64,000 nt of DNA from Alkalihalobacterium alkalinitrilicum. Lineage in GTDB: Bacteria > Bacillota > Bacilli > Bacillales > Bacillaceae_F. Made by a program: the position numbers and the translations under genes. Positions 8,455-16,845 of the stretch are shown one piece after another (the stretch's first letter is position 1; every line of letters begins with the position of its first letter). The stretch lies in the NCBI RefSeq assembly GCF_002019605.1, contig NZ_KV917368.1, positions 4,354,519 through 4,418,518 on the forward strand. The letters are read 5' to 3'. The notes under the pieces were generated by a model, which ran no database searches, was not told the DNA's origin, and worked only from the letters and a program-made list of their open reading frames with translations.

Positions 8455-8458
8455 GGTA

Positions 8459-8494
8459 AAAAGGATGATTCTAAAGAGTCATCCTTTTTTTTGT
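8459..8494 (+). terminator. Terminator after DUF1450 gene
   Basis: AAAGGATGATTC pairs with GAGTCATCCTTT; eight T follow. From here to the hom promoter nothing else is evident. Confidence 0.85.
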
Positions 8495-8680
8495 AAAAAA
8501 AGCGATCGCCACAGAGGTTGAGTGAAATCTCACTACGAAGAAAACGGATATAATAACCATGAAAATCGAGGAGAAACGAGTAAGGTTACGTAAAAATCAT
8601 ATTGTTCACGAATTTTCTATAATGGAATCAAGCACAATGTGTTAGAATTATTATAATTGAAAAACAATTCAAATAACCCC

Positions 8681-8709
8681 TTGTAAATTAAGTGTGGTAG
8701 AATTATAAT
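8681..8709 (+). promoter_or_regulatory. SigA promoter of hom-thrC-thrB
   Basis: TTGTAA (8681-8686), 17 bases, TATAAT (8704-8709). No T-box or other leader structure lies between it and hom. Confidence 0.7.
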
Positions 8710-8796
8710 GTCCTTTATAGATATACATTTGTTTATTCAGGATACACATATAAATAGACAAAAAGAATGTAACAACTCATGTGAGGAGTGGAGAAT

Positions 8797-10089
8797 GTGA
8801 ACGGAATTTCGATCGGCTTGCTTGGATTAGGAACGGTTGGGACGGGTGTTATTAAAATTATTGAAGGACACCAAGAAGAGTTAATGCACAAAGTTGGATG
8901 TCCAGTGACAGTCGGAAAAGTGCTTGTTCGATCTCTTGAAAAGAAACGTAATGTACAAATAGATGAAAACAAACTTACAGAGAATCCAGAGGATATTATT
9001 GATAACCCGAATGTCGATATTGTCATTGAAGTCATGGGGGGAGTAAAAGAAGCTAAATCTTATATCGTCCGGGCGTTGCAAAATAAAAAACACGTCGTGA
9101 CAGCCAATAAAGATTTAATGGCATTATATGGTGCTGAGTTACTTCAAATTGCGCAAGATAATGGCTGTGACTTGTACTATGAAGCAAGTGTCGCAGGGGG
9201 AATTCCAATCATTCGTAGTTTATCAGAAGGGTTAGCCTCTGATCGAATTACAAAAATGATGGGGATCGTCAATGGAACGACAAACTTTATTTTAACGAAA
9301 ATGAGTAAGCAAGGAAGTTCTTATGAAGACGTATTAAAAGAAGCTCAAGAATTGGGTTTTGCCGAGAGTGATCCAACTTCAGATGTTGAAGGGCTTGATG
9401 CAGCTAGAAAAATGTCTATTTTAGCGACATTAGGTTTTTCTATGAATGTTGGGTTAGAAGATGTTGTCGTCCGCGGAATTACGACAGTAACCCAAGATGA
9501 TCTTCATTATTGTGATCACCTTGGGTATACGATGAAACTAATCGGTTTAGCGCAACGAAATGAAGGTCGAGTAGAAGTGAGTGTTCAACCAACCTTATTA
9601 CCGAGCGAGCACCCACTAGCGTCTGTAAACGATGAGTATAATGCGGTATACGTCTATGGTGAAGCGGTTGGAGAAACGATGTTCTATGGCCCAGGGGCGG
9701 GTTCTTTACCGACAGCAACAGCAATTGTGTCCGATCTTGTTACGGTCATGAAAAATATGCGTCTTGGAGTAACTGGACGTCATATTACCACACCTCTTTA
9801 TCATAAAGAGTTAAAATCGGATGAGGAAATTCAGTCTAAATATTTCTTGCGTTTACATGTTGTTGATAAGGCAGGTACATTCTCGGCGATTACTTCCTTG
9901 TTTGCAGAACACGGTGTAAGCTTTGAGAAGTTATTACAGTTACCGATTAAAGGATCGAATTTATCCGAAATTATTATTATTACGCATACGACAAGTAAAA
10001 GAACATATGAAGAAATTTATCAAGCATTAGATCAGCTAGATGTTGTTCATTCTGTTCAAAGTAGTTACCGTGTCGAGGGAGGAGAATAA
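8797..10089 (+). CDS. hom: Homoserine dehydrogenase
   Basis: A 430-residue enzyme reducing aspartate semialdehyde to homoserine, the branch to threonine and methionine. It has an N-terminal NAD(P) fold (IGLLGLGTVGTG, about 5-16), the catalytic domain with AGGIPIIRSLSEGL and NGTTNFILTKM, ESDPTSDVEGLDAARK with the catalytic Lys/Asp region, and a C-terminal ACT domain (about 350-425) for amino-acid feedback. GTG 8797 is preferred because GAGGAG sits eight bases before it; a GTG at 8788 overlaps that site. First gene of the threonine operon. Confidence 0.95.
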   Translation: MNGISIGLLGLGTVGTGVIKIIEGHQEELMHKVGCPVTVGKVLVRSLEKKRNVQIDENKLTENPEDIIDNPNVDIVIEVMGGVKEAKSYIVRALQNKKHVVTANKDLMALYGAELLQIAQDNGCDLYYEASVAGGIPIIRSLSEGLASDRITKMMGIVNGTTNFILTKMSKQGSSYEDVLKEAQELGFAESDPTSDVEGLDAARKMSILATLGFSMNVGLEDVVVRGITTVTQDDLHYCDHLGYTMKLIGLAQRNEGRVEVSVQPTLLPSEHPLASVNDEYNAVYVYGEAVGETMFYGPGAGSLPTATAIVSDLVTVMKNMRLGVTGRHITTPLYHKELKSDEEIQSKYFLRLHVVDKAGTFSAITSLFAEHGVSFEKLLQLPIKGSNLSEIIIITHTTSKRTYEEIYQALDQLDVVHSVQSSYRVEGGE

Positions 10090-10092
10090 GTC

Positions 10093-11157
10093 ATGAGTCA
10101 GTGGAAAGGTTTATTAGAAGAATACAAACAATTTTTGCCTGTTAATGAGAATACACCAATGCTTTCGTTAAGAGAAGGAAATACGCCACTCATTCCATTA
10201 GAAAACTTGTCAAAAGAATGGGGAGTTGACGTTTATGTAAAAGTAGAAGGAGCGAATCCAACAGGATCGTTCAAAGACCGCGGAATGGTGATGGCGGTTG
10301 CAAAAGCTAAGGAAGAAGGTAGTAAGACGATCATTTGTGCTTCAACTGGTAATACTTCTGCCGCGGCAGCAGCGTACGGAGCTCGTGCAGGTCTCCGTTG
10401 CATCGTCGTTATACCAGAAGGGAAGATCGCTCTCGGGAAACTGGCGCAAGCCGTTATGTACGGTGCAGAAGTTCTAGAAATTAAAGGAAACTTTGATAAT
10501 GCTTTAGATATCGTTCGTAAAATTAGTGAACAAGAACCGATCACACTCGTTAACTCAGTGAACCCTTACCGCATCGAAGGGCAAAAAACAGCCGCATTTG
10601 AAATTTGCGATGCGCTCGGGCAGGCTCCAGATGTGTTAGCCATTCCAGTTGGAAATGCAGGTAACATTACAGCGTATTGGAAAGGTTTTAAAGAATATAA
10701 CGAAGCTAAGCAAACAGGATTACCACAAATGCGTGGGTTCCAAGCATGGGGATCAGCAGCGATTGTTCGTAACGAAGTTATTGAAAGTCCAGAGACAATT
10801 GCGACAGCCATTCGAATTGGAAATCCAGCAAGTTGGAAGCAAGCAGTAGCTGCACGTGACGAGTCCAATGGTCATATCGACTCGGTAACGGATGAAGAAA
10901 TTTTAGCAGCATATCAATTATTAGCTAGCCGTGAAGGTGTATTTGCAGAGCCTGCTTCATGTGCATCAATTGCAGGGCTAATAAAACAAATCAATACAGG
11001 TGAGATCAAAAAAGGTGCAAAAGTTGTTTGTGTTCTTACAGGGAACGGCTTAAAGGATCCAACGACAGCAATGGATACAGTTGAAGTGAAACCAATTGTG
11101 TTACCAAATAGTGAGGAAGCCTTTATGCAACATATTAAGGGCGGTGTACATCAATGA
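10093..11157 (+). CDS. thrC: Threonine synthase
   Basis: A 354-residue PLP enzyme converting O-phosphohomoserine to threonine. The PLP lysine is K61 in GSFKDRGM; the phosphate-binding loop is [34 protein letters not shown] is the conserved substrate loop. It is the short Bacillus form without the plant-type regulatory extension. It lies three bases after hom with GGAGGAG before the ATG, and its stop overlaps the thrB start (ATGA), so translation is coupled. Confidence 0.96.
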   Translation: MSQWKGLLEEYKQFLPVNENTPMLSLREGNTPLIPLENLSKEWGVDVYVKVEGANPTGSFKDRGMVMAVAKAKEEGSKTIICASTGNTSAAAAAYGARAGLRCIVVIPEGKIALGKLAQAVMYGAEVLEIKGNFDNALDIVRKISEQEPITLVNSVNPYRIEGQKTAAFEICDALGQAPDVLAIPVGNAGNITAYWKGFKEYNEAKQTGLPQMRGFQAWGSAAIVRNEVIESPETIATAIRIGNPASWKQAVAARDESNGHIDSVTDEEILAAYQLLASREGVFAEPASCASIAGLIKQINTGEIKKGAKVVCVLTGNGLKDPTTAMDTVEVKPIVLPNSEEAFMQHIKGGVHQ

Positions 11158-12071
11158 GTTTAGAAAAAATGCTTATCACGGTACCTGCGAGCTCTGCGAA
11201 TTTAGGTCCAGGTTTCGATTCGATTGGCATTGCCGTTAATCGCTATTTAACGTTAAAAGTACAGCCGAGCGAAAAGTGGTATTTTCATTCGAATTCAGCC
11301 GAGCTAAAAGGGGTACCAGAAGGCAAAGAAAACCTCATATATGAAGTAGCAGAACATATCGCGCACGAGCTTGGTGGTGACCTTTCACCGTGTAATGTGG
11401 AAATGATTAGTGATATCCCGCTTGCTAGAGGTTTAGGAAGTAGTGCAGCTGCAATAGTCGCAGGAATTGAATTAGCGAATCAATTGTTAAAAGCTGAATT
11501 GACAGTGGATCAAAAAGTTAGATTTGCTAGCCTGTGGGAAGGGCATCCTGATAATGTCGCCCCATCGATTTATGGAGGCCTAATAGTCGGTAGTCATAGC
11601 GAGGAACGTACAGATGTTGTTTATTGTGGCGTGCCTGAAATTGATCTCGTGATGCTCGTACCCGATAAAGAATTATTAACGAAAAAAGCAAGAAGTATTT
11701 TACCCGAACAACTTCCTTTTAAAGAGGCCATTAGAGGCAGTGGACTTGCGAATGTATTAGTGGCTGCGATTATACAGGGAAATTGGCAGTTAGCAGGGGA
11801 AATGATGACTCGTGATCTTTTCCACCACCCGTATCGTTTACCACTTGTTGACGGATTAGAAGATGTAATGAAGTCCATACGTGAGCTTGGTGGATATGGT
11901 GCGGCATTAAGTGGTGCAGGGCCAGCGATCATTTGCTTTACAGAAAAAAATTCAGGCGATCAATTGCGCTTGAAATTGTCAGAGGAGTATCCTAGTTTTT
12001 CCGTTGAGCTCGTTGAACCAGCCACTGAAGGGATAAAAGTCGAACTTTTTCATTCAATTACTGAGAAATAA
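11154..12071 (+). CDS. thrB: Homoserine kinase
   Basis: A 305-residue GHMP kinase that phosphorylates homoserine for ThrC. Motif 1 is [16 protein letters not shown] (about 10-25), the ATP-binding GHMP motif is [17 protein letters not shown] (about 86-102), and motif 3 is [14 protein letters not shown] near the C-terminus. Last gene of hom-thrC-thrB, overlapping thrC by four bases and ending in a strong terminator shared with convergent yutI. Confidence 0.96.
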   Translation: MSLEKMLITVPASSANLGPGFDSIGIAVNRYLTLKVQPSEKWYFHSNSAELKGVPEGKENLIYEVAEHIAHELGGDLSPCNVEMISDIPLARGLGSSAAAIVAGIELANQLLKAELTVDQKVRFASLWEGHPDNVAPSIYGGLIVGSHSEERTDVVYCGVPEIDLVMLVPDKELLTKKARSILPEQLPFKEAIRGSGLANVLVAAIIQGNWQLAGEMMTRDLFHHPYRLPLVDGLEDVMKSIRELGGYGAALSGAGPAIICFTEKNSGDQLRLKLSEEYPSFSVELVEPATEGIKVELFHSITEK

Positions 12072-12118
12072 ATGATTAAATACGCTTGAAGCTTTACGTG
12101 AAGCAAAATCCAATCTAA

Positions 12119-12163
12119 TAAAAAAATCGCATTGGAAGTTGAGATCCCAATGCGATTTTTTAC
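12119..12163. terminator. Bidirectional terminator thrB / yutI
   Basis: AAAAAATCGCATTGG pairs with CCAATGCGATTTTTT around an 11-base loop, with A and T runs on both sides, so it can serve both convergent genes. Confidence 0.85.
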
Positions 12164-12224
12164 TGTTCATCACTTTATCCCGTTCACCAGTGTGTTACCT
12201 GGAGCGGGGAGCTTTTTGAAATGA

Positions 12225-12464
12225 TTAGAATACTTGCTCGATTTCCTTTACGCCAGGAACTTCTTCAAGCAGAGCACGCTCAATACCAGCTTTTAACGTA
12301 ATCGTTGAACTTGGACAAGATCCGCAAGCTCCTAATAGACGAACTTTTACAACACCTTCGTCGTCGATATCTACAAACTCAACATCTCCACCATCACGGA
12401 GAAGGAATGGACGAAGCTTATCTAATACTTCTTCAACTTGTGAACGCATTTCTTCACTAGCCAT
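12225..12464 (-). CDS. yutI: NifU C-terminal-domain Fe-S scaffold/carrier YutI
   Basis: A 79-residue NifU-like (NFU) protein. The cluster-binding CxxC is [10 protein letters not shown] with C47 and C50; HDGGDVEF-like [11 protein letters not shown] and [16 protein letters not shown] are family hallmarks. Such proteins carry and deliver [4Fe-4S] clusters to target enzymes in the cytoplasm. AAAGGAG precedes the ATG. It belongs to a cluster of Fe-S and thiol genes including yuzD, yuzB and yutM. Confidence 0.93.
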   Translation of the reverse strand: MASEEMRSQVEEVLDKLRPFLLRDGGDVEFVDIDDEGVVKVRLLGACGSCPSSTITLKAGIERALLEEVPGVKEIEQVF

Positions 12465-12577
12465 TTATAACAACTCCTTTCTTTCCTCAATTATAATATC
12501 CATTCACTAAAAAATCTATGATTGTGCACTGAGAATTACGATTTCCAATTAAAATATTCAGAAATACGGTATATCGA

Positions 12578-12606
12578 TTGGCATTTATTATTATACAGTG
12601 TATGAT
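12578..12606 (+). promoter_or_regulatory. SigA promoter of yuzD
   Basis: TTGGCA (12578-12583), 17 bases, TATGAT (12601-12606); the gene starts 31 bases later. Confidence 0.65.
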
Positions 12607-12637
12607 CAACTTAATAAAATGTTGAGGGGCGATAGAC

Positions 12638-12946
12638 TTGAGTACGGTCACGATTAGTATTTACGGAGCAGAAGTGAAATGTGCAAGTTGTGTCAACTTA
12701 CCAACTTCATTAGAAACGAAGGAATGGTTAGAGGCTGCACTTTCCCGCAAATATCCTAACGCTCCGTTACAATTTCGATACATAGATATAGAACAAGAAG
12801 TAGAAGAGGCTGACGAGAAGTATGTTGATGCGATCAATAATGAAGAATACTTCTACCCGTTAATCGTCATAGACGATGAAGTTGTTGCAGAAGGTAATCC
12901 AAAGCTAAAAGCGATCTGTGAGAAAATTGAAAAAATGCTACGTTAG
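12638..12946 (+). CDS. yuzD: YuzD, DUF1462 thioredoxin-fold protein
   Basis: A 102-residue protein of the DUF1462/YuzD family. The N-terminal ISIYGAEVKCASCVNLPTS has a CxxC at a thioredoxin-like active-site position, and a C-terminal YPLIVIDDEVVAEGNPKL matches the cis-proline and last-strand region of a small glutaredoxin-like fold. Its role is unknown; a redox or Fe-S role is inferred from the motif and from divergent yutI. It starts with TTG after GAGGGGC at proper spacing, which the reading frame requires. Confidence 0.85.
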   Translation: MSTVTISIYGAEVKCASCVNLPTSLETKEWLEAALSRKYPNAPLQFRYIDIEQEVEEADEKYVDAINNEEYFYPLIVIDDEVVAEGNPKLKAICEKIEKMLR

Positions 12947-13039
12947 GATTACTTTTTTGAAAAGTGTAGAGGGTAGGTTAGATGAATATTAATAATTTAG
13001 GTCGTAATCAAGTGAAAACGTCTAAATGAACAATTTAAA

Positions 13040-13080
13040 GAGAGAAAAGGAATTGCAGCGTATATGCAATTCCTTTTGAC
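13040..13080 (-). terminator. Terminator after the TetR-NDH2 gene
   Basis: AAAAGGAATTGCA and TGCAATTCCTTTT form a 13-bp stem over a short loop. On the minus strand it lies just past the stop of the 545-codon gene; the reverse side may serve yuzD. Confidence 0.7.
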
Positions 13081-13092
13081 GTTTTCTAAGCA

Positions 13093-14730
13093 TCAACCTG
13101 AATGATATTTATACATCCAGAGGACTCCACTTTTGAGGACACGTGGTACACGACCGAGTAAAGTTCGCTCTCCCATTAGTCCGAAACCGTGTTTCTTACC
13201 AAGTGATCCTAGAACACCTTTAAGTTTAATTTTTGGTAGCGTATCTGGAATTGTTTCATTGTTCCAGCGTTTTTTCAACACCATAACGATTTGTTCCCCT
13301 TGACCTTCAGCGAGTTGTGCGCTTGGTGCGTGTGGTAAGCTTGCACAGTCACCAACAACAAAGACGTTTTCATCATTTGGCAAATGATGATGAGATGTTA
13401 ATTTCACACGACCTTGGTCATCTTTTTCCACGTCTAAATTTCTTACTACTTCAACAGGCTGAATTCCAGCTGTCCAAATGATCGCATCACAGTGAATCGG
13501 TTCGTTATGATTATACAATGTATTTTCTTCAACGCCAGTAATGTTTGACTTATTATAAACTTCAACACCATGATCCTCAAACCAATTTTGCACATAAGCG
13601 CTTAAGCGTTGAGGAAACATTGATAGAACAATTTCACCACGGTCAAACAGTTTAATGGTTAAATCTGGGCGGCTTTCTCGTAGTTCACTTGCAACTTCAA
13701 CACCACTTAATCCTGCTCCAACAATGGACACGACTGCATTTGGATGAAGGTTGCTAATCGTTTCATATGTTTTTCTTGTTGCTTCCATACTTTGGATGCT
13801 TAACGTATGCTCGGGTGCACCTGGTACATTATGATACTTATCCTCGCAACCTAAGCCGATAATAAGCGTGTCATATGAAAAAGCATCTTCATCTTTTAAA
13901 TATATTAATTTATTTTCTAAATCAAGATTTTCAACATTGGCATATTTAACTGTTAAACGAGGGTCTTCTGGGAAGTGAACACGTATATGGTGATCGGACT
14001 CAGTGCCAGCAGCGAGTGCATAGTATTCTGTTTTTAAGCAATGATAAGGCATTCTATCTATTAGCGTAACTTCAATATTGTTAGGTAGGTCATTAGTGAG
14101 TAAGCGTTGCGAAATTCGCATACCACCATACCCGCCTCCTAAGACTACGAGTTTATGCATGTGATGATTTCCCCTTTTTTCTAATATTGCCTCTAAACAA
14201 ATGGTAATTAACTCCATCATTTGCTTAACTAATTTAGTCTTCGGTTGTCTGTCGGCAAACATGACAAGGCCGTATAAAAATTGACTATTTAATAGATGAC
14301 TCCAGTGTTTTACAGATGTCGTGGAAGCAATTTCGTTTAATATGATTGCATTTGTTAATAAGTTTTCCCAATATGTAAGTATAGTTTGCTCAGATTGTAG
14401 GGAATGAACCCACATTTTTAACGATAATTCAGGATTATCGTTATAATCAGCTAATAACTCCGCAATGACTTTTTCAATCTTATATAAAAGTGACCGTTGA
14501 TAAAAGGAAGGCTTATTGATCAACTGATCAACAGCTACCAAGCGTTCTTCAATTAAAGATTGTAAGATCGACTCTTTTGTAGGGAAGTAATTAAAAAATG
14601 TTCCTTTAGCCACTTCCGCAGCTTCGGTAATTTCTTTTACGGTTGTCGCATCAAAGCCGTTCTTACGAAAAAGACCAATTGCAGCGCGTACAATCCGTTC
14701 TTTGGTTCGTTCTTTTTTATTTTTTTCCAT
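13093..14730 (-). CDS. yutJ: TetR regulator fused in frame to type-II NADH dehydrogenase (YutJ)
   Basis: One 545-codon frame. Residues 1-190 are a complete TetR/AcrR regulator (HTH AAEVAKGTFFNYFPTKESIL and an all-helical ligand domain). Residues 191-545 are a full YutJ-type flavoprotein: FAD motif LGGGYGG (197-203), second nucleotide motif VGAGLSGVE (about 333-341), and FVVGDCASLPHAP near the C-terminus; such enzymes pass electrons from NADH to menaquinone at the inner membrane face. ATG 14160 of the second part has its own site (AAGGGG, ten bases before), so YutJ may also be made alone. The junction contains an A6G4 run; a one-base slip gives TetR a TAA eight bases into yutJ. Fusion, frameshift or sequencing error cannot be told apart here. 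Confidence 0.88.
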   Translation of the reverse strand: MEKNKKERTKERIVRAAIGLFRKNGFDATTVKEITEAAEVAKGTFFNYFPTKESILQSLIEERLVAVDQLINKPSFYQRSLLYKIEKVIAELLADYNDNPELSLKMWVHSLQSEQTILTYWENLLTNAIILNEIASTTSVKHWSHLLNSQFLYGLVMFADRQPKTKLVKQMMELITICLEAILEKRGNHHMHKLVVLGGGYGGMRISQRLLTNDLPNNIEVTLIDRMPYHCLKTEYYALAAGTESDHHIRVHFPEDPRLTVKYANVENLDLENKLIYLKDEDAFSYDTLIIGLGCEDKYHNVPGAPEHTLSIQSMEATRKTYETISNLHPNAVVSIVGAGLSGVEVASELRESRPDLTIKLFDRGEIVLSMFPQRLSAYVQNWFEDHGVEVYNKSNITGVEENTLYNHNEPIHCDAIIWTAGIQPVEVVRNLDVEKDDQGRVKLTSHHHLPNDENVFVVGDCASLPHAPSAQLAEGQGEQIVMVLKKRWNNETIPDTLPKIKLKGVLGSLGKKHGFGLMGERTLLGRVPRVLKSGVLWMYKYHSG

Positions 14731-14748
14731 TGCAGTACTCCTTAAAAG

Positions 14749-14760
14749 TGACCGTGGTCA
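14749..14760 (-). promoter_or_regulatory. Likely TetR operator
   Basis: TGACC-GT-GGTCA inverted repeat just downstream of the -10 box of the TetR-YutJ gene and just before its ribosome site, placed for autorepression. Confidence 0.5.
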
Positions 14761-14766
14761 GTTTGA

Positions 14767-14795
14767 ATTATAACAATTTCATGTCTAAATAACAA
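14767..14795 (-). promoter_or_regulatory. SigA promoter of the TetR-yutJ gene
   Basis: On the minus strand TTGTTA (14795-14790), 17 bases, TATAAT (14772-14767). Confidence 0.6.
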
Positions 14796-14995
14796 CAAAT
14801 TTGTGAAAAAAATTTTAGAAGACATAATGTGAGAATATTTGAGTATTTTCTTTGCAAACGTGTTAAAATTGATTTTATAATATAGCTGTTTTCGTAAATG
14901 TTGGTGTTTATTCCGTTCAATTGGTGCTAAGAATAAATAAATGTTTATCATAAAGGGATAGAAAAATGGCAGAGTGAGAAATAGAGGTGACCATC

Positions 14996-15235
14996 GTGAT
15001 TAAACCGATTGTAGAATTTTGCCTGAGTAATCTAGCAAGTGGAAGTCAAAAGGCAAAAGAAGAATTAGAAAGAGATCCTAATTTAGATGTGATTGAATAT
15101 GGGTGTCTAGGACATTGTGGGCAATGTGCAGTATCACATTTTGCTCTAGTAAATGGAGAATTTGTATACGGGGATTCAACAGATAAATTAGTACAAAACA
15201 TCTATGTATATATTGAAGAAAATCCAATGTTTTAA
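14996..15235 (+). CDS. yuzB: YuzB, DUF1450 small Cys protein, copy 2
   Basis: A 79-residue DUF1450 protein with Cys9 and the core GCLGHCGQC (C37, C41, C44). It is a closer match to the B. subtilis YuzB in size and position next to yutJ than the copy at 8233. A thiol, metal or Fe-S role is inferred from the Cys pattern only. GTG 14996 follows GAGGTGA by five bases; the in-frame GTG at 14987 overlaps that site. Divergent from the TetR-yutJ gene. Confidence 0.85.
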   Translation: MIKPIVEFCLSNLASGSQKAKEELERDPNLDVIEYGCLGHCGQCAVSHFALVNGEFVYGDSTDKLVQNIYVYIEENPMF

Positions 15236-15325
15236 AAATATGCCAGCTCTCTTTTCGAGGAGCAGGCTTATTTTATTATGACAATATGAAAGTAGTTCCA
15301 TACTTGAAAAAAAGGAGTTTTTTTG

Positions 15326-15565
15326 ATGGATGTAATTCCTTTTGAAAATACATGGCCGTATGAAAAAATCATGAATGATATTTATTTAAGTGAGTGTCCT
15401 TATTGTGAAGCAGAAAATGTGCTCATTCATTTAAAAGCAAGAGATTTGCAAAGAGCAAAAGAAAGCATTAAGACAATTGTCGTAATGCCTTGCTGTAATC
15501 ATAAAATGACGATCTTAGAAGCCGATGATGACTATTTTTGGACGGATGAGAAGTTAAGAAAGTGA
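15326..15565 (+). CDS. Small Cys-pair protein of unknown function
   Basis: A 79-residue protein that I do not recognise. It has CPYC (C24, C27) and CCNHK (C56, C57, H59), about 30 residues apart, which could bind zinc as a compact ribbon. The C-terminus is acidic and aromatic (EADDDYFWTDEK). ATG 15326 lies eight bases after AAAGGAG; an in-frame TTG just before it is less likely. It stands nine bases before dapF and is probably cotranscribed with it. Confidence 0.75.
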   Translation: MDVIPFENTWPYEKIMNDIYLSECPYCEAENVLIHLKARDLQRAKESIKTIVVMPCCNHKMTILEADDDYFWTDEKLRK

Positions 15566-15574
15566 GGAAGGTAT

Positions 15575-16423
15575 ATGAAATTTACAAAAATGCATGGTCT
15601 TGGGAATAGCTATATTTACGTTGATTTGTTTCAAGAAGTCCTTAAAGAGGAAGAATTGCCACAATTAGCAATCGAAGTTGCTGATAAAAATAAAGGAATT
15701 GGTTCGGATGGAATGATTCTCGTTTGTCCGTCTGAAGTAGCTCCAGTTAAGATGCGCGTGTTCAATAATGATGGATCTGAAGCCAAAAATTGTGGAAATG
15801 GTCTGCGATGTGTGGCTAAATTTGCTTATGAACATGGATATGTAAAAGAACCAACGTTTCAAATCGAAACACTTGGTGGTTTAGTCGAAGCAACGGTTCA
15901 TGTTTCAGATAACCAAGTAAAAGAAGTAACGGTTAATATGGGACAACCTAGACTCCAGCGAAAAGACTTACCGATGACTGGAAACCCTGAGGAGCAAGTG
16001 ATTGCCGAACCGCTTGAGCGCAATGGATATTCACTTGAAATGACAGCTGTATCGATGGGGAACCCGCATGCTGTATTTTTTGTAGATCAAATTGATGAGG
16101 CACCTGTAGAAACATTAGGTCCTGTATTAGAAAAAGATGAAATTTTTCCAGAATGGGTTAATGTGGAGTTTGTAGAAGCAGTTAATGCGGATGAATTACA
16201 TTTTCGTGTGTGGGAAAGAGGCTCAGGAATTACGCAAGCATGTGGAACGGGTGCATGTGCTGCAGTTGTCGCCGCTGTATTAAATGAGAAAGTGGAGAAG
16301 GGGAAAGAGATTATAGTTCACCTGCTCGGGGGCGATTTAAAAATCACATGGACTGTTGATGGCGATGTGCTGATGACAGGCGCAGCAGAAACGGTTTGTA
16401 CAGGAGAATATTTTCGAAAATAA
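15575..16423 (+). CDS. dapF: Diaminopimelate epimerase
   Basis: A 282-residue cofactor-independent epimerase converting LL- to meso-diaminopimelate for peptidoglycan and lysine. The two catalytic cysteines are C73 (NCGNGLRC) and C223 (ACGTGACA), each in its half of the pseudo-symmetric fold. [12 protein letters not shown] at the N-terminus and [12 protein letters not shown] in the middle are standard. GAGGAAGG precedes the ATG. It follows a small Cys protein and ends in a hairpin terminator. Confidence 0.96.
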   Translation: MKFTKMHGLGNSYIYVDLFQEVLKEEELPQLAIEVADKNKGIGSDGMILVCPSEVAPVKMRVFNNDGSEAKNCGNGLRCVAKFAYEHGYVKEPTFQIETLGGLVEATVHVSDNQVKEVTVNMGQPRLQRKDLPMTGNPEEQVIAEPLERNGYSLEMTAVSMGNPHAVFFVDQIDEAPVETLGPVLEKDEIFPEWVNVEFVEAVNADELHFRVWERGSGITQACGTGACAAVVAAVLNEKVEKGKEIIVHLLGGDLKITWTVDGDVLMTGAAETVCTGEYFRK

Positions 16424-16465
16424 GCAGAGCTTAACAAAATAAAGGAACTTAAGTCCTTTTAAATC

Positions 16466-16508
16466 ATGAAAAGTCGCATAGGAGATAAATTCCCATGCGA
16501 CTTTTGTG
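16466..16508 (+). terminator. Terminator of dapF
   Basis: AAAAGTCGCATGG-like arms (AAAAGTCGCATAGG / CCATGCGACTTTT) flank an 11-base loop. Confidence 0.75.
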
Positions 16509-16530
16509 ATGTAGAACGCTAAGTGTATTT

Positions 16531-16843
16531 CAAGCGGACTTCCGTCTGCCAGAACATTTGCTTGTCGGAGCTAGCAGGGGACTTTCGCTTTTCTATGTCT
16601 AGCTGTAGTCCCCAGCTCCTCGAGGTCAAATAACCTGTCAGGATAAAAGTCAAAAAGCGGACTTTTACCTGCCAGAACATTTGCTTGTCGGAGCTAGCAG
16701 GGGACTTTCGCTTTTCTATGTCTAGCTGTAGTCCCCAGCTCCTCGAGGTCAAATAACCTGTCAGGATAAAAGTCAAAAAGCGACTTGTGTCTGCCCGAAC
16801 ATTTGCTTGTCGGGGCTAAGCAAGTGCCTTCCGCTTTTCTTTT
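16531..16843. repeat. Tandem palindromic intergenic repeat, 123-bp period
   Basis: Two nearly identical 123-bp units plus a partial third. Each unit holds the inverted pairs GAGCT...AGCTC and GGGGACT...AGTCCCC flanking TTTCGCTTTTC, and TTTGCTTGTCGG. From memory it resembles a family of intergenic repeats common in Bacillus genomes. It fills the space between dapF and mqnE. An 85-codon frame inside it is repeat translation, not a gene. Confidence 0.85.
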
Positions 16844-16845
16844 AA

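Noticed and set aside
8710-8796. T-box or other leader before hom
   Set aside because: Fewer than 90 bases lie between promoter and start, and no T-box sequence or terminator is present.
13093-14157. Reporting TetR and YutJ as two separate genes
   Set aside because: No stop codon lies between them in the given sequence; the two-gene reading needs a one-base shift, so it is kept only as an alternative.
16519-16776. 85-codon minus-strand frame between dapF and mqnE
   Set aside because: It is translation of the 123-bp tandem repeat; the product repeats itself exactly and no ribosome site precedes it.
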